From contig NW_025920104.1 in the NCBI RefSeq assembly GCF_902686445.1, forward strand, positions 6,944,001-7,008,000: 64,000 nt of DNA, given 5' to 3'. The translations under genes were made by a program, and so were the position numbers. This DNA comes from Sciurus carolinensis. Lineage: Eukaryota > Chordata > Mammalia > Rodentia > Sciuridae. Within the stretch, counting starts at the first letter, position 1; the number at the start of each line of letters is the position of its first letter. The notes beneath the pieces are model-generated. The model was not told where the DNA came from and did no database searches. It worked only from the letters and a program-made list of their open reading frames with translations. Below are positions 46,860-60,200 of this stretch, piece after piece.

Positions 46860-46990
46860 CCTGCCTTCTTATCTGAGTTCTTGTCTGAGGAGCACTCACG
46901 GTGGGGTATACTTTTGGGCAGAGAACCGAGAAGAGACCAGGCAGTCAGTAGAAGAGGATGAATCTCTCTCTTTAAAAGTTGAGAGCTCTC
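46860..46990 (+). pseudogene. Possible last GAB exon (weak)
   Basis: The frame through LRSTHGG...AENREETRQSVEED resembles the end of GAB proteins, which reads LxxTxxxW(T)xxRQSSE. Similarity is short and I see no strong acceptor. It may be chance. Confidence 0.25.
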
Positions 46991-47197
46991 CATTGATCAC
47001 ACAAAAGGTGTTGTGGCCGGCACCTCATACATCCTCTCTGAAGATGAGTTCTGGAGGGATGGGCTTGGGCTCATTCCCACAGCCAGGGAGCACAGACAAA
47101 CCCTGCATCCTGAACCTTATCTGGAACTTGTGGGTTGAGGTCACATGAGATCTTCCAAACAGTCATGTAAGGGCCTGGGTTGCTTCAGGGGACTCAC

Positions 47198-47356
47198 AAG
47201 GTCTGTCACCTCAAAGGTAGGGACAGTGTGCTTGGAGTCAAATTGAGGCCCATTCTCAGAAGAAGAGAATCCGGAGGCCAGGATCACACTGCTCACCCCC
47301 TCCCTGTGTAGTGACTCAGACATTCTCTCCTCAGACATCCAGGTCATTTGTTTCCT
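47198..47356 (-). pseudogene. ANHX: ANHX-like exon 3' of the homeobox exon (tentative)
   Basis: On the minus strand an acceptor (attgtcctcttcag) and a strong donor (CTT|gtgagt) enclose 159 bp. The open frame includes SEERMSESLHREGVSSVILA and FSSSENG. The SEER start and the later acidic block resemble what follows the homeodomain in ANHX. The comparison is from memory and the region varies fast, so the call is cautious. Confidence 0.4.
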
Positions 47357-48159
47357 CTGAAGAGGACAATAACATTGTGGTGGACTGAGGAGACCCAGGC
47401 CCTGAAGTGCACCACGTGGGAGTGGGCAGCCATGGGACAGTACCCAGCCTGTGCCTAGGGCAGCAAACCATGACAGTTCCAGCGCCACTCCTCCCACCTG
47501 CGCCTTTACCCTCCACCCATCTCCTGACCACTTAGTCTCAACTTCAGGGAGTAGTACCCTTGCCTGGGAGGTGAGGGCTGACCAGGTACTTCCTTGGTTC
47601 CACAGGACCCCTGTGACCCAGGGTTTCATTGGCCACTCAAGATGTGTGATTTCTATCAGCAAAGCAACACCTCTACCACCCTAGTGAGATATGTTTATCA
47701 AAGCATACCCCCCAGTGCCCAAACATCCAGAGAGAAAGGACAAGACTCTCAGTCTTTTCTGTCAAACCAGAAAATCTCCATGTAAATCCCTTACTTTCTG
47801 ACTGCTCCTTTTCTACAATGGCTGTCTTTCTACATCTGTACTTCCTCAGCCATCTCTTCCTCAGTATCTCTTCACATCAAAGATTGTGCTGTCACTAGGA
47901 GCAGTAGGCTGCAACCAAACTCCACTTATGTCAGGGATAAATAGACCAGCAGACTGCCTTCTTGATGTACTTCCTTTCATTCTTGATTTCTGTGTGTCCT
48001 TCTGCAGGTAGAATAAATTTCTTGTCCTGCTGACAGAGCTGGTATATCTTTGAGTGCTTTTTACTTTTCTCACCTCCTGTGGTGCCCAGGTTCCTGGAAA
48101 CTTCCAACTTGATTCTGGGCTCTGGGCCATGATTCACATCCAAGGTTTACACATGCAGT

Positions 48160-48322
48160 CAGAGGCGTGCATGACTGTGCATTTAGGTTTTCTTCCACAC
48201 GGGAGAGTTCTGGCATGACCTCACAGGCAGGCTTGACACACTTGAGATGGGATATTTGGCACTGCCTCCTATATTTGGCAAACCAGTTGTACACCTGCTC
48301 AGTGGTAAAGTTCACCTCAAGT
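48160..48322 (-). pseudogene. ANHX: Homeobox exon, ANHX-like, recognition helix altered
   Basis: The minus-strand translation LEVNFTTEQVYNWFAKYRRQ is the third helix of a homeodomain of the anomalous homeobox type, followed by VKPA and an acidic/neutral linker as in ANHX. ANHX is a divergent homeodomain protein of unknown function. At homeodomain position 51 the invariant asparagine, which contacts adenine in DNA, is lysine (AAA). A stop lies just upstream of LE in the same frame, where the protein should continue, which suggests a frameshift. Other homeobox genes with VYNWFA (HNF1-type) are possible but lack the YRR. The upstream exons encoding the N-terminal half were not found. Confidence 0.6.
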
Positions 48323-48359
48323 CAAATCCACCTGATCCACAACTGTGAATACTAGCTCT

Positions 48360-51300
48360 GGGTTACAGGTGTGTACACTGTTGACTGGATCAGCTTGTGT
48401 CCATCAAGAAAGGGATTTAAATCCTGCTAAGTTCTCCAAGGTTAGCATACCATACAATATGCTGTGTGTACTGAATAGAGGACTGTGTGGGGAGCATGTG
48501 CTGGGCAGGAAGAGCAGAGTACCTGTAGACAGGACACATGGGCCTTACCTCCTGAGCTTAGTCTATTCCCAGTCATATATGGGCCCTTACCCTGAGCTGA
48601 CACTCCACCCTGGTATGTCTTTGAGTGCTTTGGAGTCAGTTAAATTTCAGAGTGCCAAGACCTGGCCAGGAACATCCTGAGATCCTGGAAGAAAATGCTC
48701 TACATATAGTCCTTTTCAGGGCCATTACCTGTCTTAGAATGACCCTTGTCCTGTGTTTCAAAGGCCCCATCTCAGACCTGGGAGCCTCTGCAGATTAGGC
48801 AAGTGATAAATGAACACATCCCATGTAAGAAAAATGAACACATGGAGGAAAGAGTTCAAGATGTGACACCAATTCCTGAAGAACAGACCATTAAAGGGGC
48901 CTGGGGGACATCTGATTATAGCCTAAGACACCCAGCAAATGGTGCCATTGGGTGGAGTGTAATTACCTGGGCAGAGGGGGAAGCTAACTGGCAGGAAAAG
49001 AGGTACAGAGGTACAGGAAGGAGTATGGGGGTCTCCCCTCAGGATGGTGTCAGCCAATGTGGAAGGAACAATCTGGGTGGAGGTGGGGAGAGAATATAGG
49101 AAGGGACAGCTGCTTGGTGGAGCAGTCTGTTTATTAGGTAACCTGGCTGGGCTGTAGGGGAAGATCCCCACACTGCTTGGGGACTTTTCTGGTGATATTT
49201 AGGAACTTGCGTGGATGCTATGTATGTCACCTATTGTGGGCTGTTGTCCTTACCTGCTGGGCCTTGCTGGTTTGGATGCTCACACCTGAGGCAAATTCCT
49301 GCACCCCTTGACACAACTCTCTGGGCAAAGTCTGTTTCTGGTGTCCTTCAGGGCAGAGGGAGAATGATGGTAGGTTCCTAAATGAGGATAGTGAGCAGGG
49401 AAACTACAGAACAAGACCCTCCACATGCTCTATGCTCAGGACCCGGCTCTGTGAGGAGGATGACATTCTTCTCCCTGAACTCCCATCCATCATCCTCTTC
49501 CTAGGGGACACCTTGCCTGTGGACAGCCTCTCCCACAAGAATGGACACACAGCATTACATTGAGTCTGACTGAGGAGGCCCCATGGGCTATCATCTGGGT
49601 TGGATCTCCACCTACCTTCCTCCTCTTGGGGCACCCCTCCTGAACTGCTCAGCATAGGCCTCTTCTGGGACTCATCCCACCCCACATGCACTTCCTTTGC
49701 AATATTTTGTCTACCCTTGTCCTGGTCTTGCCCTTCCAAGCAGAAGTCCTCTATATCCCACACTTCCTCTTGCGGACAGGCATAGTTCCTGGGCCCTTGC
49801 CTCTTCTCTCACTTCCAGCACCTCCAACCAGAAATCCTCATCTCTGGTGACTGGGTCCTCACTTCCATGGTGAGGCATATGCTATCCCACCATACTTCTC
49901 AATGTTGGGAGCCCTCCTCAAGCCCAGGACTGTGGGACACAGTGGTCCCTTCCAGCCTGCTTTCCTGAGACATAGTCCCTGCTCACTTCTGTCTCCTTAG
50001 GGTCAGGTCTGTGAGCTGCTGTACACTGCAACCTGTCTCACATTACCTTCCCCTCCCACTGCTGCCCTGGGTGACTTGCTCATGTTGAGCAGGATCACAC
50101 CCTGTTTGTGACAGCTCACCCATATTGTCTTTTGATCAATTCCGAAGTCACATCCTAGCCTACTGCTTCTCTGCCTTGTGCATTCCTGAACACTTCTCAT
50201 ACCTCACTGCTACTCTAACTGCTCTGGGATTCAAAGACACAGAGATTCTTCCTCTGATCCAGAAGCAGCACAGGTGTTGGCTCAGATGCACTTCTATGCA
50301 TTCTGAGAGTTTTCAGCACCACTCGCTAGATGAACAAGGGGCACAGAGCTGGAACTGCTGACAATGCACAAGGGGTGTTGAGACCTGTGACTGCAACTGC
50401 TGTGATTGACCTTTCATGTAAGTGAAATGTGGCACACAAAAGAGCCAACCAAGTGTGGTAGATTCAACATCTAGATGCTGCTCACTGCTCACACACCCCA
50501 ATAACCTTCCCAGAGTTCTGACTGCCCTGAAGCCCTCTGCACCCTGGAGAAGAAAGCAGCATGCTGCTGGGTATTCACATGCAGCATGGACCCTGACATC
50601 TCACATCAACCAGTCTGCAAAACCTCCATGTCTGCCCATGACCTTCCTTCTCTCCTGCCAATTAGAGTCCTGGAATGCACCTTGTTGCCACCACCCCCTC
50701 CACCACCCTTCAGGTACAGCAGCACAGTGAAAACAGAGCCTAGATTCTCCAGCCCTCTGCACACATTCTCCCACTGTCACTCATCCACCTGGGGAACCCC
50801 AATGGAGGATGAGCCAATGCAACCACTGCCTGTTTCTACACTTTTATATGATTGTCACACTCTGATCCTCCAGATGGTTTCCATATTTTCCATGGCATCA
50901 AGTACCCCTCAACTCCTGGTGTGCACCACAGGCAAAAGACAAAACATCCCTCACAAACATGCTGAGAAGGCCACTTGTTCTGGTGCTCAGGTCGCTGACT
51001 GCTGAGCCATGCCCTAGCAGGCTGTGAGCATCTAGAGCACCTCCTTGTATGTCAGACCTGAGTCCATGAACTGCTCAACTCCTGAGAACCTGTAACCTGA
51101 TTTCACTACTTGGTGGGTTGCACACAAGTAAACCTCTCTGGTCCCAAATGGCATCCTGTGTCTTCTTCCTGCAGGGATGAAGCCCTGAGACTCAGCAATT
51201 TGGACTGAGTCAGGCAGTGCACTCCCAGAAATGGTAACCCTGGGATAAAAAACAATCTTTGATCTCTGTGACTGGCCAGAAACCTGTGCATATCTCTCAT

Positions 51301-51685
51301 GTGAATGCTCAGCAGCTGACTACAATTTTCTGTGTCTCATGCATGTATGATGATGAAGGTATTAAACACTCATTAGAGTTATTTTGTGGTTCATCACATT
51401 GACAAATTATTTGGCACCTATCCTGTGTAAGATGCCCTTCTGATGACATCACACACTACTTATTCTAGCCCTTGCCTCACTTTCATCCTATGGCTCTGAG
51501 AGGCCCCTTGGTGCTTATATGTGGCACACAGGCCCAGTAGTCACCATTGCCCCACATGTCCACTGTCCCTGTTCACAAGTTGTATCATCCTACCAAGCTC
51601 AGGAGGCAGATGAGAGGAGATGATCATGGTGCTGACTGCTGGCATGGACTCAGTCACCCAGCACTGAAGAGACAGAAGGAGTGCA
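48360..51685. other. No gene recognised
   Basis: ANHX upstream exons would be expected here on the minus strand, but I could not identify any. ORFs such as 49404-49763 (minus) and 50586-51005 (plus) have no recognisable domains. Confidence 0.4.
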
Positions 51686-51689
51686 GTTT

Positions 51690-52140
51690 GGGGCCTGGCT
51701 CACAGTCAGCAAGAAACTCTGATGCCATACTGCTGGTGGTGTTGTGACTGTAACCTCCTGCACCCAACACCAGCCCCTCTGGGGCCTTGGTGGTACATCC
51801 AATCCTTTGACCCCCTGGAGAAACCAGCACAACCACATGCCAGCAGTATCTCTTCTTTCAGCAGAAGCTCCGCAGAAGGGTCAGCACCATCATCCCCAGC
51901 CCTGACACAGCCATGAGGTAGTGGAGGTCATTCTGAACTGTGCCATATTCTTGCTTCTTTCTGGTACCTGGCGCCTCTGGAAGAAGAACATGCTGAGAAC
52001 TGGTAGTCCCAACGAACACTGACAGTCACCCTGACAAACCAACCTTGGGGAAGGCAATGATGACTGTGGTGAGGGAAGAGGTCTGGTTTTGAACTGAATG
52101 ATCAGCAAATACACAGTGTTTTGAATCAGGGCAGGGGCTA
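51690..52140. repeat. Diverged duplicate of the segment at 6.09-6.52 kb
   Basis: See the partner segment. In this copy the minus ORF 52186-51890 is open for 98 codons. It starts with a 20-residue hydrophobic stretch (ILVGIVAPALIQNTVYLLII) followed by Lys-Thr-Arg, like a membrane segment. The protein family is not recognised. Confidence 0.6.
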
Positions 52141-52144
52141 CAAT

Positions 52145-54235
52145 GCCCACCAGTATCCCAGGAATGTTCCCTGATCTCTCGATCATTCGATTGCAATCCG
52201 TCCCACTCTGAAAATTGCCTCACTTTGTATCCAGTGCTCCTGTGCCATGAGAGCAAAAGATGGGAGAGAGACCCTATTCAAAGTGGAAGGGGCAATCTTT
52301 GGGCATGGCAGGTGTAAAGGGCACGGAGGTTCCAATCTCCATTAGGAGAATGCACTTTCTCTATCCCCAGAGGCTTTCTCTGAACCTTGGGCCACCTGGA
52401 TGTTGAGGATTGGCTTCTGTGACCTTGTGCCTGCACTGCAGACAGCGTCTGAGTCACAGAGGGGTGGCACAACAGCAAGATGGTGTCACAGTTCCAATGG
52501 GAACCAGAGATGTTTCTGGTCCTGGCCACTTCAGACCGAGATTCAAAACAAGTGCCAACTCCATGGGGACAGTAAGAGGAAAGATGGAAGGAACAAGGGC
52601 CAGGGGCCTGATGTTTCAAGAAATGGTATCCTAACCCTTGGCCCAATTGAAGAGGAGCTATGGGGTGTGCAGGGCTCAGGTTGTTGATTGCTCTGTGTCC
52701 CAGCATGATAAGGTACCCCTCTGATATCTGACATCTCACACTACCCTCCAGGCCTGCTAGATGGTGCTGTGCTTGTCTGGCCACACCAGGCATCATGACA
52801 GCCTGGTCACCTACCTCCTGCCTTGGGCATTGAGTCCCCATGAGGTCTAGGGGACCAGGCAGGGATGGAGGACTGTGTGAGGGCACATGGGTCACCAAAC
52901 TTACCACAGGCCCCAGCTGCCATTGCCCTCTGAAACTGCTCTTCCAGGTTTGGGCACACCCGTGATTTTGCCAAATCAGGTAACTGGCCTAGGACCCTAG
53001 CAGCCACACAGCATGATGACTGCTGACAGTTCAGGGTCGGGGAGGGTGTAGCGCAGCTCCCTGGTTCAGGTGCTCCTTGAATTGGGAAACATGACACCCA
53101 GTCTGGTTGGTTGCCTCTCCTTTCCCAGAAAACCATAACACAAGACAGCTGAAACCTGGGGAGTTGGACTTCCAAGTGGAGGTTGGTGGCTGCTGGGGCA
53201 GCTCATGTGGAGAGTCATGAGGAAGACATTCACACAGCATGTTGATTGGAGGACTGGAAGGAGGTGTCATGCAAGGAGATTTGTTCTGTGCTTACTCCAC
53301 CTGCCAGGGCCAACCACCTTGGCTGCTGCCTTACAATGGGCTGCACTCAGAAATTTTCCTGCTGTAATATATCCAGAGGCCCTTCAACTCATCTTCAGAT
53401 GCAGAAATACCAGGTCAATCTGTGTACATCCAAGGGTTCATTCCTTTGACCAGACTAGTGCCTCTGTGGCACAAGGCCCTCTGGGAAATTGCCAAGAGTC
53501 CTATTACCAGCCCCTGAGAGTTGCAGATCACAAGCCAATGGATGAAACAAGAGCCTGCTCTTGGCATGATGAACACATTTTCACTGGGCATAATAACAAA
53601 CTTGGACATGATGCATGCTGAAAGTGGAATGATTAGGAAGCTTCATAGGTGAATGCTCAAAAAGGAAGAGTGAGGACATTTGGGGAGACATAAAAAGAAG
53701 GGTGTGGGTTCTGAAAACCAACTACAGTGAAGAGACACTAACAAAATGCTCACTATTTAAGGTCTATGCCCAAATTCTAGGACATTTCTTCAGCTTCAAC
53801 ATACTGTACCAATACAGGAAATAGTGCCAGATCATTCTGTAAGCAACCATCATTACTGACCCTAATTCCCCTTGCAAGGATATCAATGCCCTTTTGAAAT
53901 CCTTGTTCTCTCCTGTAGCTTGCAAGGGACAGCTGGTAATACACATGCTGATTTTTTTTTCAGCACAATACCTTTGAGGAAAGACTTTCCTTACACCACT
54001 TCACCTACTCTCATGACTTTAAGTGTAAAAGACATCATACTGGGATATGCAGCACTGAATCATGGCTCTGGCAATAAAGAGTGCACCACAATATCAGAAA
54101 CTTAATCAAAACCATCTCTGATCAAGTGTAAAAGCAAAGACCCAATATGTGCAAAAATCTGAATATCAAAACAGAATACGTGAAAGCACATCCAAATATC
54201 TGACAGGACTTGCTGAGGAAGAAGAGCCATATCCC
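52145..54235. other. No gene recognised
   Basis: The minus ORF 52907-52278 (209 codons) is the longest non-repeat, non-L1 ORF in the right half, but it has no domain, no membrane segment and no similarity I can name. 53.6-54.2 kb is AT-rich and leads into the heptamer array. Confidence 0.4.
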
Positions 54236-54237
54236 AG

Positions 54238-57200
54238 ACCTAAGAGCCAGAGCACAGAGCACAGAAACAGAGCCCAGAGTATGGATCAGTGAGCCCAGAG
54301 ATCAGAGCACAGAGAAAAGACCCAGATCCAGAACTCAGAGAGAGAAACCAGAGGCCAGAGCCAGAGCTCAGAGGACAGAGCACAGACACATAGCACAGAG
54401 CACAGAGCACAGAGAACAGACCCAGAGGTCAGAGCACAGAACCAGAGCACAGAGCACAGAGAACAGAGCCAGAGACTAGAGCAGAGTCCCAGAGTCCAGA
54501 GATAAAACACAGAGCCCAGAGCAGAGTACTAATCACAGAGCACAGACAAAAGTGCACAGAGCACAGAGCACAGAGCCCAGAGCACAGAGGGCAGAGCACA
54601 AAGCACACAGCCCAGAGCCCAGATCCAGAATAGAGTGAAAGAACACAGAGTCCAGAGCATAGGAACAAGAGCACAGATCCACAGCACAAACCAGAGTGCA
54701 GAGCAAAGAGCAAGAGCACAGAGCCAAAGCACAGAGCCCAGAGCCCAGAGCAGAGAGCACAGAGCACACAACCAGAGTCCAAAGCACAGAGTCGATAATG
54801 CAGAAAAAGAACAAATAGCCAGATCACAGAGCCAGAGCATAGAGGGAAGAAGGCAGAGCACAGAGAACAGAGCAGAGAATTTATCCAGAGCCCAGAGCAC
54901 ACAGTACAGGACACAGAGCCAGATCACATTGCTGAAGCACAGAGCGCAGAGCCCAGAGTGCAGAGTGCAGAGTTCAGTGCACAGAGCCCAGAGCATAAAG
55001 CCAAGAGCACAGAGCCAGAGCCCAGAGCACAGAGTGCAGAACACAGAGCATAGAGTGTATATGACAGAGCCCAGAGCACACAGCACTGAGCACAATGACC
55101 AGAGACCAGAGCCCAGAACACAGAGCTAAGAGCCAAGTGCACAGAACACAGAACACAGAACCCAGAGCTGACAGCTCAGTACCAGAGCCAGAGTAAAGAG
55201 ACAGAACACAGAGCACAGAGCACAGTGACCACAGGTCAAAGAACAGAGCACAAAGTCCACAGCCCAGAGCACAGAGCACAGAGCACAGAACCCAGAGCAC
55301 ATAACACAGAGGACAGAGCACAGAGACCAGAGCCCAGAGCACAGAACCAAGAGCCAAGAGAACAGAACAGAGAGCACAGAGCACAGAGCCCAGAGCTCAG
55401 AGCCAGAGCCAGAGTACAGAGACAGAGAACAGAGCACAGAGCACTGTGACAAGATTCCAGACCCCAGAGTACAGAGCATAGAGCCAGATTTCTGGGCTGT
55501 GGTCCTGAGCTCTGGCTCTGTGCTCTATGCTCTTGTTTGTGCTCTGTGCTCTGGTCTCTGTGCACTTTACTCAGTGCTCTGTGCTCTGTACTCTGGGTTC
55601 TCTGCTCTGCACTCTTTAGTCTTCCTCTGGGATCTGGGACCTGGCTCTGGGCTCTGGCTGTGGGCACTGTCTTTGACTCTGTGTCTGGGCTCAGTGCTAT
55701 GTGCACTGTGCTCTGTGCTCTGGGTTCTGACTCTGGGCTCCTGCACTGTGTTTTGTGCTCTGTGTTTTATGCTATATATGCTCTGTGCTCTGGCTATGTA
55801 CTCTGGGCTCTGGCTCTGTGCACTGTACTCTGTGCTCTGTGCTCTGTGCTATGGCCTCTGGTCTCTGAGATCTTTGCTCTGTGCTCTGGGCTCTGTGGTG
55901 TGTTCTCTGTGCACTGTGATCTGTGCACTGGGCTGTATTCTCTGTGCTCTGGCTCTGTGCTCTGTGCTTCTTGATCTGTGCTCTGGGCACTGTGCCCTAT
56001 GCTCTGGGCCCTGTGCTTTGTGCTCTGTGCTCTGGCTCTGTAATTTTTGCTCTGATTTCTGTACACTTTATTCTGTGCACTCTGCTCTGTACTCTGTGCT
56101 CTGTGTGCTGGGCTCTGCCTTTGGACTCTGGCTCTGTGCTCTGTGCTCTGTGCTCTGTACTATGGTCTCTGGTCTCTGAGCTCTGTGCTCTGTGATCTCT
56201 CTCTGATCTCTGGTTTCTAGGCTCTGTGCTCTGGGCATGTGCTCTGGGCTCTGACTCTAGGCTCTGTCTCAATACTCTTGGCCTGGGCTCTGAAGTCTGT
56301 CTCTGTTCTCTGGGTCTTGGCTCAGTGCTCTGTGATCTTTGTTTTGCACTCTGCACTATAGGTTCTGGCTCTGTGCTCTGTGCTCCTTGCTCTGTGCTCT
56401 GGGCACTGTGGCCTGTGCTCTTGGCTCTGTGTTTCATACTCTGTGCTCTTGCTCTGAATTCTATGCCCTTGTCTCTGTACACTTTATTCTGTGTTCTGTG
56501 CTCTGTACTCTGAGCTCTGGGCTCTGGCTCTGGGCTCTGTGCTCTGTGCTCTCTACCCTGTGATCTGTGCTCTGGCTCTGGGTACTGTTCCTGACTGTGA
56601 GTCTTGGCTCAGTGCTCTGCACAATGCATTGTCTCTGTGGTCTTTGCTTTGTGCCCTGCACTCTGTGCTCCAGGGCTCTGGCTCTAGGCTCCTGGTCTGT
56701 GCTCTGTGCTCTGTGTTCTGTACTCTGTGCTCTGTGCTCTGTGCTCTGGACTCAGGTCACTGTGCTTTGTGCTCTTGCTCAATCTCTGTACTCTGACTCT
56801 GGCTCTGAACTTTGCGCTCTGGGCTCTGTGATCTCTTCTGTGCTCCTGGGTCTTGGCACTATGCTCTGAACTCTGTGCTCTATGTTCTGGGCTATGGGCT
56901 ATGGGCTATGGGTTCTATGCTATGGACTCTGGGATCTGTGCTCTATGCTCTGGTCTCTGTGCTCTCTGCTATGTGTTTTATCTCTGGAATCTGGAGTCTG
57001 GCTCAGTACTGTGGGTCTGTCCTCTCTGCTCTGTGCTCTGTGCTCTGATCTCTGTGCTCTCTGCTCCGGTCTCTCTGCTGTTTACTGGTGCTTTGTGCTT
57101 GGTACTCTGCGCTCTGTGCTCTGGCTGTGTTCTTGCACTTTGTGCTCTGTTCTCAGACCAGGAACCCAGAGCCAGAGCCCAGAGTGCAGAGTGCAAAACA

Positions 57201-60200
57201 AAGAGCAGAGAACACAGAGCACAGTGTCCAGACCCAGAGTCAGAGACAGTGCCCAGAGCCAGAGCCCAGAGTCCAGAGCTCACCTCACAGATCACAGACC
57301 ACAGAGCCAGATCCCAGAGCCCAGAGCACAGAGCACAGAGTAGAGAAAACAGAGCAGGAGCCCAGAGCCAGAGCCCAGAGTGCAGAATGCAAAGCACAAA
57401 GCACAGAGCACAGAGCCATTAAGCAGAAAACAGAGACGGAGTTCAGAACCCAGACACATGGTATTGAGAGAGAGCATAGAGCCAGAGCCCAGAGCACACA
57501 GCCCAGAGCACAGAGACCAAAGCACAGAGCACAGTGCCCAGAGCCTACAGCACAGAGTCCAGAGTGAGAGGCCAGAGCACAGAGCACAGAGAACAGTGAC
57601 AAGAACCAGAGCACAGGGCACAGTGCCAGAACTCAGAGCACAGAGTGCAGAGCACAGAGCCAGAGCCCAGAGTACACATGACAGAGCACAGAGCCCAGTT
57701 GACAAATCTGCAAGACCAGAGCCCAGACCCAGAGACTAGAGGCAGAACTCAGAACACAAATATCGACACAGATCACAGAGCACAGAGCTAGAGAACAGAG
57801 CCAGAACCCAGACCACAGACCCAGAGTTGAGAGACAAAACACAGAGCCCAGAGCACAGAGTACACAGAAGAGAGCACACAGCAGGAGCCCAGAGTCAGAG
57901 CCCAGAGTACAGAACACAGAGCCAGAACACAGTGTACAGTGCACAGAGTCCAGAGCCAGAGTACAGAGCCAGAGCCCAGAGTCAGAGCCCAGAGCACAGA
58001 GCACAGAGCATAGTGACAATAATGAGAGCACAGGGCACAGTGCCAAGAGCCCAGAGCACAGTGTGCAGAGCACAGAGAACAGAGCTCAGAGACCAGAGCA
58101 CACAGTACAGTGCAAAGAGACCAGTTCACAAGTCTGGAAGCCCAGAACCCAGAGTCCAGAGACTAGAGGCTGAACTCAGAGCACAAATTACAGACCCAGA
58201 GCCCAGAGCACAGAGCCAGAGCACAGAGACCAGAACACAGAGCACAGAGGCAAAGAACAGAGTCAGAGCCCAGAACAGACCCAGAGTTCAGAGGCAGAAC
58301 ACAGAGCCCAGAGCCCAGAGTACAGAGCACAGAGCATAGATACCAGAGAACAGAGCACAGAGCACAGAGCTCAGAGGCAGAGCCAGAGTACAGAGACAGA
58401 GGACAGAGCACAGTGACCAGATTCTAGAGCACAGAGCACAGAGCAAAAAGTGCAGAGCACAGAGTCTAGAGCACAGAGCACAGAGACCCAAGCACATAGC
58501 ACAGGGCCAAGAGCCTAGACACAAAGTACAGAACCAGAGTATAGAAACAGAGCAGAGAGCCCAGAGCCCAGAGCCCAGAGTGCAGAACACAGAGCACAGA
58601 GCACAGAGTCCAGAGTAGAGAGCACAGAGACCAGAGCACAAAGAAAAAATCAGAACACGGAGCACCATGCCCAGAGCAGAGCAGAGAGCACATTGAGCAG
58701 AACAAGAGCACAGTGTACAGTGCCCACAGACCAGAGTACAGATCAGAGAGCATAGAGCCAGAGCCAGGAGCACAGAGTGTAGAGGACAGAGAACAAATCA
58801 CAGAGCACAAAGCACAGAGCACAGATCCCAGTGCAAAGGGCACAGACACAGAGCTCAGAGGACAGACCCACAGTAGAGAGACAGAACACAGAGCCTAGGG
58901 CCTAGAGTACAGAGTACAGAGAACAGAGCACAGAGTAGGAGACCAGAGCAAGGGCCCAGAATTCAGAGTGCAGAGCACAGAGAACAGAGCACAGATCCAG
59001 GACCCATAGTAGAGAGAAAGAGTTCAGGTCCCAGACTCAGAGTATTGAGACAGAGCCTGGAGCCAGAGCCCAGAGCACAGAATACAGAGCAACAGTAGAG
59101 ACAGAGCACAGAGCACAGTGCCCACAGCACAGAGTGCAGAGCACAGAGCACAGAGCACAGACCTCAGAGCAGAGTCCAGAGCCCTGAGCACAGAGCACAA
59201 TGACCAGAACTCAAGCATACAGCACTGTTCCCAGAGCCCAGAGCACAGAGTACATAGCACAGAGCAGAGAAAATAGAGCAGGAGCCCAGAGCACATAATT
59301 CAGAGCACAGAGCAGAAAGCACAGTGCAATTACACAGAGAACAGAGACAGAGTTCAGAGCCCGACCCAGTGTATTGAGAGACAGCCAAGAGCCAGAGCCC
59401 AGAGGACACAGCCCAGAGTACAGAGCCCAGAGCACAGAGCACAGACCACAGAGCACAAGCCCACAGCCCAGAGTACAAAGCACAGAGCACAGAGACCAGA
59501 GCACAGAGCACAAACCAAAGCACAGAGCACAGCTCAGAACACAGACTCATAGCTCTGGGCTCTGGCCCTGCATTCTTGCTCTGTGCTCTGTGGTCTGTAC
59601 TGGACTGTGGTCATTGTGCTCTGTGATCTTGTTCTGTCTCTATACTCTGGCTCTGGCTCTGAGCTTTGTGCTCTGTGCTCTGTACCTGTTCTGTGCTCTT
59701 GCTTCTTGGCTCTGTGTTCTGGGCTCTGGTCTTTCTGCTCTCTGCTCTGTGCACTGCACTCTGGGCTCTGTGCTCTGTGCTCGGGTCTCTGGTCACTGTG
59801 CTGTGTGCTCTGTGCTCTGTCCCTGTACTCTGGCTCTGTACTTTGGGTCTGGGGTCTTGGCTCTGTCCTCTGGTCTCCATGCTCTGTGCTCTGTTCTCTG
59901 GTCTCTTTGCTCTGTGCTTTGTTCTCTGTACTCTGTGGTCTGTGCTCAGGCTCTGTGCCCTGCCCTCTATGCTCTGTGCTTTGGGCTCTGTGCTCTGGGC
60001 TCTGTTTCAATACTCTGTGTCTGGGCTCTAAAATTTGTATCTGTTCTATGTATCCTGGCTCTGTCCTCTGTGCTCTGGTTTCTATTCTCAGTGCTCTCCT
60101 CTCTTTGCTCTACACTCTGTGCTCTGTGCTCTGTGCTCTGGCCTGTGTGCTCTGGACTCTGGCTCTAGTCTCTGTCTCAATACTCTGGGTGGGCTCTGAC

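Noticed and set aside
52278..52907. 209-codon minus ORF
   Set aside because: No domain, signal peptide or homolog recognised, and overlapping plus ORFs exist. It is kept only as unassigned sequence.
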